This document shows positions 24,767 to 33,406 of a DNA stretch of 39,801 nucleotides, piece after piece. Source of the stretch: Balneolaceae bacterium (GTDB lineage: Bacteria > Bacteroidota > Rhodothermia > Balneolales > Balneolaceae); the NCBI GenBank assembly GCA_007118695.1, contig SKRC01000203.1, positions 1 through 39,801 on the forward strand. The letters run 5' to 3'. Below the pieces are notes generated by a model, which worked only from the letters and a program-made list of their open reading frames with translations, was not told where the DNA came from and searched no databases. Each line of letters starts with the position of its first letter. Positions within the stretch are counted from its first letter, which is position 1. The position numbers and the translations under genes are program-made.

Positions 24767-25368
24767 AATCCGTTTCCATCCTTAGAGTTTGAATGGTTGT
24801 TATAGCGCTTCCGCAGGTGCGATAGTGCATCCACAATATGGTTATTAACCGTTTTTACTGTCAGATTCATCACATCGGCTATTTCTTGATGATCCAGGCC
24901 TTCAAAGCGGCTAAGCTCAAAGGCTTCCCGCCGCCGGTCGGATAGTTCATTTATCCATATTCTGAAATTTCCGGCCAGCTCTTCAACACTGTCTGTACCC
25001 TCATTACTGACAGTATCCTCATCATGGCCGGTGATCAATGACCGGCCAGAATCGGTCAAATGAACTTTTTCCAGTTCCATCATTCGGTCTGAGTGATCTC
25101 GTAAGTGATTCAATGCCCTGTTCCGTACCATCTTATAGAGATAGGATTTGAGTGATTGTTGCGGGTCAATGTCGTTACGATCCTGCCAAACGGATACAAA
25201 AACATCCTGAACGATATCACAGGCCTGATCATGACACTGTGTATATCTGTAGGCAAAGTATGTAAGCGGATAGTACAGCGATCGGAAAAGGGCATTAAAT
25301 GCCTCCCGGTCCGACCGGCTGATCCTATCCGCCCACTCTCGTATCTGTTCAGCTGATGGTTGATTCAT
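24763..25368 (-). CDS. ECF RNA polymerase sigma factor, FecI-like (copy 2)
   Basis: A 201-residue ECF sigma factor. Region 2 contains YTQCHDQACDIVQDVFVSVW, region 4 contains the helix-turn-helix LSRFEGLDHQEIADVMNLTVKTVNNHI, and an acidic linker (about 115-135) joins them. It heads the second sigma-FecR-receptor operon. A type 2 promoter (25383-25413) ends 14 bases before its start codon, nearly the same very short distance as in the first sigma gene, which supports autoregulation. Candidate regulon members in the window are the serpin gene and the 358-residue unknown. Confidence 0.95.
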   Translation of the reverse strand: MNQPSAEQIREWADRISRSDREAFNALFRSLYYPLTYFAYRYTQCHDQACDIVQDVFVSVWQDRNDIDPQQSLKSYLYKMVRNRALNHLRDHSDRMMELEKVHLTDSGRSLITGHDEDTVSNEGTDSVEELAGNFRIWINELSDRRREAFELSRFEGLDHQEIADVMNLTVKTVNNHIVDALSHLRKRYNNHSNSKDGNGL

Positions 25369-25382
25369 AACCGATTACATCA

Positions 25383-25413
25383 TTAATACACATTACGCGA
25401 AAGGCATACCTAA
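25383..25413 (-). promoter_or_regulatory. Predicted ECF promoter, type 2 (second sigma operon)
   Basis: On the minus strand TTAGGTAT (25413-25406, preceded by CA), 14 bases, GTGTATTAA (25391-25383), then 14 bases to the sigma start. Unlike the serpin and 20658 copies it is not next to the A/T-rich dispersed repeat, so the shared boxes are not merely part of that repeat. Confidence 0.68.
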
Positions 25414-25440
25414 TGTTAAATAAAAAAAAAGAGGAAAAAC

Positions 25441-26367
25441 TCAATTTCCGGAAGCTTTCTCAATGCGATTTTTTAAAGCAGCGACCATCGAGTACGATTC
25501 CGTGTCGGGCAGGGGTTCGATCAGTATCCGGGATAACCCATCAAAATCGGCGGTCCGGAACAGATCATACAGTTCGCGGGCCATATGCTCAAAATCACCC
25601 CGAAAGTGCACATGACGGGGGAATCCGGCCGGCCGATCGGTATGGGTGATCAGCAGCACCTTCTCCCTGTCGTAGTTTTTGGCCGGGTCAAACCACAAAA
25701 CATCAGCCTCGGGCTTGTAATGGGTGTATTTGACGCCGGGGCTGCCAGGTTTATCCGACGCTGCCTGGTCCACCCCGATTCGGGTGCCGGTGATCCGTTC
25801 GAGTTGTTCACGGGTATATTTTCCGGGGCGGAGTACGGCAAACGGCTGCCGGGTGAGATCGAGCACCGTCGATTCCAGCCCGACGGCGGATTTTCCGCCC
25901 TCCAGAACCGGGAAGTCGGGGCCGAAATCCCGTTGTACGTGCATCGGGTTCGTAGGGCTCGGACGGCCTGAACGGTTGGCACTGGGAGCGGCCAGCGGGC
26001 CTGTCAGGCGAATCAGCTCAAGAGCCACCGGGTGATCCGGAATCCGAAGCGCCACCGTGTTCAAACCCGAAGTGATAGCATCGAGAACTTCCGGTTTCTT
26101 ATTAAATACCAACGTTAAAGGCCCGGGCCAGCACTTTTTCATCAGCTTCTCAGCGGCCGGAGGGATCTCGGAGGCAAAATCAGCCACCTGGGAAATGTCC
26201 GAGAGATGAACAATCAGCGGGTTGTCATCGGGCCGGCCTTTGAGGGCAAATATTTTTTTCACGGCCGTCGGGTTCCAGGCATCAGCTCCCAGCCCGTATA
26301 CCGTCTCCGTTGGAAATGCGACCACGCTGCCCTGGCGAAGCAGCTCTGCAGCCTGCTCAATGGTCAT
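25441..26367 (-). CDS. sua5: Threonylcarbamoyl-AMP synthase (Sua5/YrdC family)
   Basis: Makes threonylcarbamoyl-AMP from threonine, bicarbonate and ATP for the t6A37 modification of ANN-decoding tRNAs. The YrdC domain (about 1-185) shows VVAFPTETVYGLGADA, the KGRPDDNPLIVH loop and PSANRSGRPSPTN. A following linker and Sua5 C-terminal domain (about 210-308, starting after GSPGVKYTHYKPEA) make it the longer Sua5 form, not TsaC. Its start overlaps the mfd stop by 4 bases, so it is translated from the mfd transcript. Confidence 0.95.
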   Translation of the reverse strand: MTIEQAAELLRQGSVVAFPTETVYGLGADAWNPTAVKKIFALKGRPDDNPLIVHLSDISQVADFASEIPPAAEKLMKKCWPGPLTLVFNKKPEVLDAITSGLNTVALRIPDHPVALELIRLTGPLAAPSANRSGRPSPTNPMHVQRDFGPDFPVLEGGKSAVGLESTVLDLTRQPFAVLRPGKYTREQLERITGTRIGVDQAASDKPGSPGVKYTHYKPEADVLWFDPAKNYDREKVLLITHTDRPAGFPRHVHFRGDFEHMARELYDLFRTADFDGLSRILIEPLPDTESYSMVAALKNRIEKASGN

Positions 26368-29300
26368 GCAGGTACCTCCTGGAGTGATTGCTGCTCTTCG
26401 TACATCTTTTTCAGGTAGTCGAGGGCAGAGGCGGGGCCGGCTATATCATGAATGATAATCCGCACCGATTCTTTTTTCTGTATAATTTTATACTCTTCCC
26501 CCGACATCTGCTGAATGATACCGAGATGGTTCTGAAAAAGGCCTGAATCGAAATACGTTCTGCCCGTTGCACTCTTATTGGCCGGACACACCAGCCACAT
26601 CCGGTCAGACCGGATCGTTATTTTACGGTACAGGAGCCTGGAAGCATAAAATTTGATTTTGGCCGCAACCAGCAGGGTTTGAGCTTTTTCCGGAAGGGGG
26701 CCGAACCGGTCTTCCATCTCTTCCTTCCAGGAGTCGAACGCCTCCTCATCCCCGGCTTCAGAGAGTTTTCTATAGAGATTCAATCGCTCCACACTGTCGG
26801 AAACGTATTCGGTATCGAGCAGCGCGGAGTAGTCGAATTCCACTACGGTATCGGGATAATCGATTTTGACCGGCTCGGAATCGAACATCCCGCTGAACTC
26901 ATCCTGTTTGATTTCCCGTACGGCATCATCCAGGATTTTCGTATACAATTCAAAGCCGATCTCATTGATAAATCCACTCTGTTCTGCGCCCAGAATATCG
27001 CCGGCGCCCCTGATGTCGAGGTCCCGCATGGCGATGTTAAAGCCGGCGCCCAGGTCGGAAAACTCCTCCAGGGCCGTCAGCCGCTTGCGCGCCTCGGAGG
27101 TCAGCGACTGAATGGGCGGGGTGAGCAGATAGCAAAACGCTTTTCGGTTCGACCGCCCGACACGACCGCGAAGCTGGTGAAGCTCCGAGAGCCCAAAGTG
27201 ATTGGCGTTGTTGATGATAATGGTATTCGCATTGGCGATGTCGATGCCGTTTTCAACGATATTGGTGGAAACCAGCACATCAAACTTGTTGCTGTAAAAC
27301 TCGTGGATGATTTTTTCCAGTTTGGACGGAGGCATCTGTCCGTGGCCGAATTTCACCCGTATGTCGGGGGCCAGCTGCCGGATCATTTCGGCAACCTCTT
27401 CAATATTTTTCACCCGGTTGTGGATAAAAAACACCTGTCCGCCGCGGGAGATTTCCTGTATGATTGCATCCCGGATCAGTTCGGGGTTAAAGCTGTGGAT
27501 TTCCGTATAGACCGGCTGCCGGTTGGGAGGGGGAGTGTTGATGATACTCAGATCCCGGGCGCCCATCAGGGAGAATTGCATGGTGCGGGGAATCGGGGTG
27601 GCCGTCATGGTCATCACATCGAGTGATGCCCTGAATTTCTTGAGCTTTTCCTTGACCGTTACCCCGAAACGCTGCTCTTCATCAACGATCAATAGCCCGA
27701 GATCTTTAAACACGACATCTTTTGACACGAGCCGGTGGGTTCCAATAACGATATCCACTTTGCCGGCCTTCAGGTCTTTGAGCACCTGTTTCTGCTCGCC
27801 GGGGGAGCGGAAGCGCGAGAGAACCTCAATGTTGATCGGGAACTCCTTCATGCGCTGGGTAAAGGTTTTGTGGTGCTGGTCGGCCAGAATGGTGGTAGGC
27901 ACCAGCAGGGCCACCTGTTTCTGATCCATGACGGCCTTGAACGCGGCACGGATCGCCACTTCCGTTTTTCCGAACCCAACATCACCGCAAATGAGTCGGT
28001 CCATCGGGTGGGCCGTTTCCATATCTTGTTTGACCACGTTTATGGCGCCCATCTGGTCGGGGGTCTCCTCAAATTCAAACCGTGCTTCCATTTCGGTCTG
28101 CCAGGAGGTATCGGGCGAAAAAGCGTGTGCCGTCTCCGTTTTTCTCTTTGCATAGAGCTGGATCAGGTCGCGGGCAATGTCTTTAACTTTCGATTTGGTC
28201 CGGCTCTTTTTGCGGGCCCACTCTCCGGACCCCAGTTTGGTTACTTTGGGTGCAGTCCCTTCCTTGCCCGAATATTTCTGGAGTTTATGGAGACTGCTCA
28301 CATTGACATACAGGATTGAATTATCCTTGTATTTGAGCACGGCCGCTTCCTGGACGGTGTTTTTGACTTCAATTTTTTTGAATCCGGCAAACTTTCCGAT
28401 CCCGTAATCCACGTGTACCACATAGTCGCCTACATTCAGGTCTTTCAGCTCCTTGAAGGAGATGCCGCCTTTTACCTTTTTGCGGGAACGGATTTTCGGC
28501 CTGTGATAGCGGTTGAATATTTGATGGTCGGTTAATACCGCCAGGTTCCGGTCTTTGAGCACAAATCCTTCGTGGAGCGAACCGACAAGCACGCGGTAGC
28601 GAAAGGCTTCAAGGGGTTCACCCAAAAGTTCCTCAAAACGCTCTTTCTGATTCTGGTTGTTGCACAAGATGAGGGTTTCCACCCCGGCTGCACTGTTTTC
28701 ATCGATGTAGGAGCGAAGCAGTTTAAAACTCCCGCCAAATTCAGGATGCGCCGATGCACCGAGATCCAGTTTCAAATCAACGGAATCCACAGACTCAGAG
28801 AAGCTGCCGCCAACGACAAGGGGCCGGGAATGAATCGACGCAGAGTATTCGTCCGGCGTGAGAAATTCATGATCCGGTTCGGGGAGTTGTTTTTCTTCTG
28901 ATTGGTCATGGATCTGCCGGGCCGTTTCAAAATTCCCGGTGATGGAGTCGAGGATCAGGTCCGGCTGGTAAAGAAATACCGCGCAGTCGCCGGGCAGGTA
29001 TTCAAACAGGCTCTGTTTGGTATGATCACTGTCGAATGCCGAATTGGGAACGAACCGGGTCTCGTTCAAAAAGGCTACAGACCGTTGGGAATCGGGATCA
29101 AATTCCCGGATCGATTCGATGGTATCCCCAAAAAATTCAAGCCGCACAGGATAGTCGCCGGAAAATGGGAAGACATCAAATATACCTCCGCGAATGGCAA
29201 ATTCTCCCGGCTGATCGACAAATTTTACCGAATGATACCCCTGATCGGTCAGTTGTTCCCTCAGCGTTTCCGGCGGGAGGGTATCGTCTTTCTCCACAGC

Positions 29301-29720
29301 GATTGATTTCTGCTGAAAATCCTCTGCCGATATCAGTTTTTCCCTGATCGCTCCGGCTGATGTAAAGACGATTGCCTTGTCATCGGTCTTCAGTTTTTCC
29401 AGGACTTCCGAACGCTGCACCATGACCGAAAGGTCGGGCATCATCTGATCATCATACGGTTTCCGGTGAGTCGGAGGGAACACCAGCAGATCGTCGGTAC
29501 CGGAAATTTCCTGAAGGTCCGAGGCCAGCGAAGAGGCTTTTTCAATTTCCGGTGTAATCACCAGCACGTGTGATGCGAATTTACTCAGTTCATGAAGAAA
29601 GAAACTTGCAGAGGAACCGATAAAATTTTGAAGCTCAGCGGTCTTTTTATTTTTGAGCAGCGCCTTAAGGGTGCTGTCGTCAATGGCCGGCTTGACAGCT
29701 TTTTTGATTGTGTCTAACAT
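26364..29720 (-). CDS. mfd: Transcription-repair coupling factor
   Basis: A DNA translocase that removes stalled RNA polymerase and recruits UvrA to damage. The 1118-residue length is typical. The UvrB-like N-terminal modules (about 1-340) contain PGEFAIRGGIFDVFP. The polymerase-interacting CarD-like domain (about 420-490) has LNVGDYVVHVDYGIGKF. The helicase core has Walker A GDVGFGKTE (about 583) and the DEEQ box LLIVDEEQRFGV (about 680), then TMTATPIPRTM. RecG-like motifs include NIVENGIDIANANTI and QLRGRVGRS. The C-terminal TRCF domain follows from about 950. It forms a two-gene unit with sua5. Confidence 0.98.
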   Translation of the reverse strand: MLDTIKKAVKPAIDDSTLKALLKNKKTAELQNFIGSSASFFLHELSKFASHVLVITPEIEKASSLASDLQEISGTDDLLVFPPTHRKPYDDQMMPDLSVMVQRSEVLEKLKTDDKAIVFTSAGAIREKLISAEDFQQKSIAVEKDDTLPPETLREQLTDQGYHSVKFVDQPGEFAIRGGIFDVFPFSGDYPVRLEFFGDTIESIREFDPDSQRSVAFLNETRFVPNSAFDSDHTKQSLFEYLPGDCAVFLYQPDLILDSITGNFETARQIHDQSEEKQLPEPDHEFLTPDEYSASIHSRPLVVGGSFSESVDSVDLKLDLGASAHPEFGGSFKLLRSYIDENSAAGVETLILCNNQNQKERFEELLGEPLEAFRYRVLVGSLHEGFVLKDRNLAVLTDHQIFNRYHRPKIRSRKKVKGGISFKELKDLNVGDYVVHVDYGIGKFAGFKKIEVKNTVQEAAVLKYKDNSILYVNVSSLHKLQKYSGKEGTAPKVTKLGSGEWARKKSRTKSKVKDIARDLIQLYAKRKTETAHAFSPDTSWQTEMEARFEFEETPDQMGAINVVKQDMETAHPMDRLICGDVGFGKTEVAIRAAFKAVMDQKQVALLVPTTILADQHHKTFTQRMKEFPINIEVLSRFRSPGEQKQVLKDLKAGKVDIVIGTHRLVSKDVVFKDLGLLIVDEEQRFGVTVKEKLKKFRASLDVMTMTATPIPRTMQFSLMGARDLSIINTPPPNRQPVYTEIHSFNPELIRDAIIQEISRGGQVFFIHNRVKNIEEVAEMIRQLAPDIRVKFGHGQMPPSKLEKIIHEFYSNKFDVLVSTNIVENGIDIANANTIIINNANHFGLSELHQLRGRVGRSNRKAFCYLLTPPIQSLTSEARKRLTALEEFSDLGAGFNIAMRDLDIRGAGDILGAEQSGFINEIGFELYTKILDDAVREIKQDEFSGMFDSEPVKIDYPDTVVEFDYSALLDTEYVSDSVERLNLYRKLSEAGDEEAFDSWKEEMEDRFGPLPEKAQTLLVAAKIKFYASRLLYRKITIRSDRMWLVCPANKSATGRTYFDSGLFQNHLGIIQQMSGEEYKIIQKKESVRIIIHDIAGPASALDYLKKMYEEQQSLQEVPA

Positions 29721-29816
29721 AAATTAAATTGGTTTTGCACCATAAAGATACGGAGTTCAAACATCAGATCGGACAGGTATGTAATTCTGATAAGGCAACA
29801 GATTTTTCCGGCTCGT

Positions 29817-30809
29817 TTACCCAAGTGGTGTTCGGAAGAGGACTTTGTCGCTGATCAGGGCCAGGAACCCAAGCAAAATCGCGGGCAGCAGGAAGTGCGG
29901 GTAGTGATCTTCGAAATCGGTGTAGATAATCTCCTCAATTTCCGATCGTTCGAGTTCATCGATCTGTCTGTAAATATCCTGGAGCTCTTCCGTGTGGGTT
30001 GCCCTGAAGTATTGTCCGCCGGTAAGATCCGCAATCCGGGTAAGCATTTCTTCATCGATATCGACCCTTACATTCTGATATCGTGTTCCAAAAACCGGAT
30101 CCTGAATCGGGTAGGGGGCGGTTCCCCTGGTGCCGATACCCATGGTATAGACCCGGATTCCGTGAGCGGCGGCAAGCTCACCGGCTGTCACCGGGTCAAT
30201 TTCGCCGGCGTTATTGAGCCCATCGGTTAGCAAGATGATCACCCTGCTTTCGGCTTCGCTCTCTTTGAGCCGGTTGATGGCTGTGGCAATGCCGAGCCCG
30301 ATGGCCGTCCCATCCTGGACCATTCCAATATCGACATCTGCAAGCAGATCCCGCAGCAGCCGGTGATCGGTCGTAGGCGGGCAAACGGTAAAACTCTGGC
30401 GGGCGAAAACATTGAGGCCGATTCTGTCGTTGGGCCGGTTGCTCACGAACTCATCGGCAATTTCCTTTGCGGCAAGCATCCGGTTGGGTTCAAAATCTTC
30501 TGCGAGCATCGATGATGAGATATCGATGGACAGGATGATGTCAATGCCTTCAACCTCCTGTTCCACCGTTGCGTTTTGGGTTTGAGGCCGTGCAATGGCT
30601 GTAACAATGAGTACATAGGAAACCCAGAAGAGCAGCGGGCCCAGCCAGACGCCCCATATCCTGTAGTTTCCCGGCAGGTTTGAAAGATCCGATACCGTGG
30701 AGAAAAGCAGGCTTGGCCTTTTCTTCTTCCAATAACGCCATACCTGAACTCCGATTAAAACAGGTAATAACGCCAGTAACAAAAAATATTCCGGATTTGC
30801 CCACTGCAT
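29817..30809 (-). CDS. batA: VWA-domain membrane protein (BatA-like)
   Basis: A von Willebrand factor A protein of the Bat/aerotolerance group, held in the inner membrane by helices at about 6-24, 54-72 and 308-326, with the VWA domain between. The metal site DxSxS is complete (Asp96, Ser98, Ser100 in SIDISSSML), with a further Thr in DGTAIG and Asp in LLTDGLNNAG. Length of 330 fits BatA. It shares one base (TGATG) with the upstream Bat-like gene, so the two are coupled. Bat proteins usually act with a MoxR ATPase and DUF58 protein; the DUF58 gene is 2.6 kb away and no MoxR gene is in the window. Exact function is unknown. Confidence 0.88.
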   Translation of the reverse strand: MQWANPEYFLLLALLPVLIGVQVWRYWKKKRPSLLFSTVSDLSNLPGNYRIWGVWLGPLLFWVSYVLIVTAIARPQTQNATVEQEVEGIDIILSIDISSSMLAEDFEPNRMLAAKEIADEFVSNRPNDRIGLNVFARQSFTVCPPTTDHRLLRDLLADVDIGMVQDGTAIGLGIATAINRLKESEAESRVIILLTDGLNNAGEIDPVTAGELAAAHGIRVYTMGIGTRGTAPYPIQDPVFGTRYQNVRVDIDEEMLTRIADLTGGQYFRATHTEELQDIYRQIDELERSEIEEIIYTDFEDHYPHFLLPAILLGFLALISDKVLFRTPLG

Positions 30810-31792
30810 CAGTTGGCCTCTGCTGTTAGAAGTTCCTGTTGACTTTCATGTGATTCGCGCAATTCTTCAATCCTGTATTTATCTGTCTCGGAAACAACTT
30901 CCAAAAATTGAAACGCTACTTCAAGTGCCTTATTGGCCTGGGGTATATCCGGTTCAAACTTTGCAAATTTTACCATATCAGCTTCGTTCAGCACTTTCCG
31001 GGTTATGCTGATAATCTCCTTTTCGGCCGGGTATTCCCGCAGTTCCTTCATGATTTCGCCGGAAGTCATTTCCAGGGCATTAATGTCATAGACATGTTCA
31101 AAATATTCCCTGATGGCATCGCCCAGCAAAACGTAAAACTCTTTGAAATCACGCCTGTTTAACGGTGAATTTTCCCCTGATAGTGTATGGAGTTGATCAC
31201 GCAACCTCAGGAGGGGGTTTTCAAAGGGGATTGGTTCGGGTGCTTCTTTCGGCTCAGGCTTGGGTTCTCTTTTTTGCAGGTACCGGTAAAGGAGCCATCC
31301 GGCCAGGCCAAGCAGAATGATGGCCAGCAGCCACGGCCATAGGTCGGCTGCAAATGCGAATATCGGTTTTAACGGCCGGAATTCCTCATCGCCTTCGGCA
31401 ATAACGGTTTTAAAAAACAGGGGAACAGGTGTTGAATAGATGGTGGAGTCGCCATCAGCGTCATTGGCCAGTTCAACCGGCATCCGCGCAATGATATAAT
31501 CTTCGGTCCCGAAAAACTGCAGGTGATAGACGACGCTGTCCCGGTTTGCTGAAAGCCGATGGCGTTGCCGGTTGACAAAAATCAGATCTTCATCTTCAAA
31601 TTTATCCTCACCGGGAAAGACGGCCGACTGGAAATTATCGCCGGTATTCACCACAAGCGTATAGGAGATCACATCACCCACCCGGACAGAGTCCCGGTCT
31701 ACGTACGTATGAAGCTCCTGTCCTTGCGCCTGGCCGGGACCGGAAATCAAAAACAGGAGTAAAACAATAGAACCGATTAATGTGTTTTGCAT
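30809..31792 (-). CDS. BatD/DUF4381-like membrane protein of the Bat cluster
   Basis: A 327-residue membrane protein. A signal peptide ends near GQAQG, an N-terminal beta-sandwich-type domain (about 25-130) contains VDRDSVRVGDVISYTLVV as in BatD-type proteins, and one membrane helix (about 152-172, WPWLLAIILLGLAGWLLY) leads to a charged cytoplasmic tail with FYVLLGDAIREYFEHVY, a pattern seen in DUF4381-like proteins. The frame opens at a TTG at 31813; the ATG at 31792 gives a proper signal peptide and is preferred. It is coupled to batA. Its role in the MoxR/VWA system is inferred from the neighbour alone. Confidence 0.75.
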   Translation of the reverse strand: MQNTLIGSIVLLLFLISGPGQAQGQELHTYVDRDSVRVGDVISYTLVVNTGDNFQSAVFPGEDKFEDEDLIFVNRQRHRLSANRDSVVYHLQFFGTEDYIIARMPVELANDADGDSTIYSTPVPLFFKTVIAEGDEEFRPLKPIFAFAADLWPWLLAIILLGLAGWLLYRYLQKREPKPEPKEAPEPIPFENPLLRLRDQLHTLSGENSPLNRRDFKEFYVLLGDAIREYFEHVYDINALEMTSGEIMKELREYPAEKEIISITRKVLNEADMVKFAKFEPDIPQANKALEVAFQFLEVVSETDKYRIEELRESHESQQELLTAEAN

Positions 31793-32098
31793 ATCAAAGT
31801 TGAATGCCGTCAAACGGGGGATATTAAATGAAACGTTGATGATACTATTAAATTGAGAGATAGAAAATACCTTCCGGAATTTGGTTCGACCGGGTAAGAT
31901 ACCGCAATTTTTTATAAGGTTAAATTGGTGTAACCGGGGTGGGTGGTTCGGCTGAAAAAAGGAAAAACATTTTATCAGGTTTTAAAAAAGCTTCCGAATT
32001 TCACACTATTAGATGGAAATTTGAACTTTGTTTATTACTTTTGCGGTTAATCATCTAAAGACAATGACCCCAAAGTTCTAATTAATCATGGAAAAAGT
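31793..32098. other. Divergent intergenic region, candidate promoter
   Basis: No gene. A TACTTTTG at 32036-32043 matches the Bacteroidota-type -7 element TAnnTTTG, 55 bases before the M23 lipoprotein start. No convincing TTG -33 element is found at the usual distance, so this is only a candidate. The rest is A/T-rich sequence without further structure that I can see. Confidence 0.4.
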
Positions 32099-33406
32099 AT
32101 GCAGAAATTTCTGCCTGTAATCAGCTTACTGCTACTCGTTGGTTTTACAGCCGCAGGCTGTGACAATATCATAGAAGAAAACGGCTTTGCAATCAAAACA
32201 ATTGCTGATGAGGAGATAGAGGAAATTGAGGAGTTTGTTCCGGCGCCTGCCTATGATGAATTCGGTTTTCTGGAAGATCAGTATGAGATTGATACCGAGC
32301 GAATCCGTAGAAATGAAAATCTGTATCTGATCCTCCGGCGTTATGATATCTCGCCGCAGATGATAGACAGAATTAGCAGGGCGGTTACCGGGAACGCCAA
32401 TTTGAACCGCCTGCGGCCCGGCCAGACGTATCACATCTATAAGAAAGGCGAGGAAGCTGTAGCGATGGTCTGGAATATCAACCGGCGTGATTTTCTCGTG
32501 ATGAATTGGGAGAACGACGATATTGAAGTGGTCCGGGATCAGCATGAATTGAGGACTGTTGAGCGAACAGCAACCGGAATGATTGAGCGGTCGCTTTATG
32601 AAACCCTGCAACAGGATGGCATGACCCAGATGCTCGGTTCGGCCATTGCTGAAATCTATGCATGGGAAATCGATTTCTTTTCCCTTCGGCCGGGCGACAG
32701 CTTTAAGGTGATTTATGCCGAGCTTTATGTGGGGGATGATTTTTATGGGGTTGGGGATGTGCATGCAGCTGAATTCAAACACCGGGGACGATCCTACCGG
32801 GCGTATCGATTCGAAAGCGATTCCATTACCGGCTATTTTAACGAAGATGGTGACAGCATGGAAAGAGAGCTTTTGAAGGCTCCTTTCGAATATAATCAGC
32901 GGGTAAGCTCCGGCTTTTCAAATAACCGTTTTCATCCGATTCTCAGGGAACGAAGGCCTCATCACGGCGTTGATTATGCCGCCCGCCGCGGCACCCCGGT
33001 CATTGCCGTTGGCGATGGTATTGTCACAGAAGCCCGGTACCGGGGAGGAAACGGAAACATTGTCCAGATACGTCACAACAATGTGTACAAAACCGCTTAT
33101 TTGCATCTCAACGGATTTGCTTCCGGGATCCGCTCAGGCGCCAGGGTTGAACAGGGTCAGGTGATCGGTTATGTGGGAGATTCTGGACTTGCAACCGGCC
33201 CACACCTGTGCTACAGGCTTTATGTGCATGACCGGCCGGTAAATTCCCTGACGGCCGACCTGCCGGCCTCCGATAGCCTTGACGAAGAGTATATGGATGA
33301 TTTTGAGGACCTGAAAATGGTGTACAACCGCGATCTCGACCGTCTTGAACACAAGATTCCGTCCGAGTCGATCAGTAGCGTTGCAAACGCCGGTGAAAGA
33401 AATTGA
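32099..33406 (+). CDS. M23 (LytM-type) lipoprotein with H-L-C zinc motif
   Basis: A lipoprotein of 435 residues (lipobox TAAGC, Cys21) with an N-terminal helper region (about 65-240, including LRPGQTYHIYKKG, an OapA/LysM-like stretch) and a LytM domain (about 268-385). Zinc ligands H288 and D292 (HHGVD) and H336 (YLHLNG) are present, but the final HxH reads HLCYR: His369 kept, Cys371 in place of the ligand His. I recall cysteine at this site in other Bacteroidota M23 proteins, so activity may be retained with a Cys ligand; it could also be a regulator. The gene lies inverted between two halves of a Bat/DUF58 set, and its 3' end overlaps the DUF58 gene by 35 bases. Confidence 0.88.
   Translation: MQKFLPVISLLLLVGFTAAGCDNIIEENGFAIKTIADEEIEEIEEFVPAPAYDEFGFLEDQYEIDTERIRRNENLYLILRRYDISPQMIDRISRAVTGNANLNRLRPGQTYHIYKKGEEAVAMVWNINRRDFLVMNWENDDIEVVRDQHELRTVERTATGMIERSLYETLQQDGMTQMLGSAIAEIYAWEIDFFSLRPGDSFKVIYAELYVGDDFYGVGDVHAAEFKHRGRSYRAYRFESDSITGYFNEDGDSMERELLKAPFEYNQRVSSGFSNNRFHPILRERRPHHGVDYAARRGTPVIAVGDGIVTEARYRGGNGNIVQIRHNNVYKTAYLHLNGFASGIRSGARVEQGQVIGYVGDSGLATGPHLCYRLYVHDRPVNSLTADLPASDSLDEEYMDDFEDLKMVYNRDLDRLEHKIPSESISSVANAGERN

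Noticed and set aside
31901-31944. Similarity between the aggttaaattggtgta stretch upstream of the M23 lipoprotein and aggttaaattttggtgta upstream of the CrtC-like gene
   Set aside because: Only two A/T-rich copies with different spacing and different distances to the start; too little to call a shared site.
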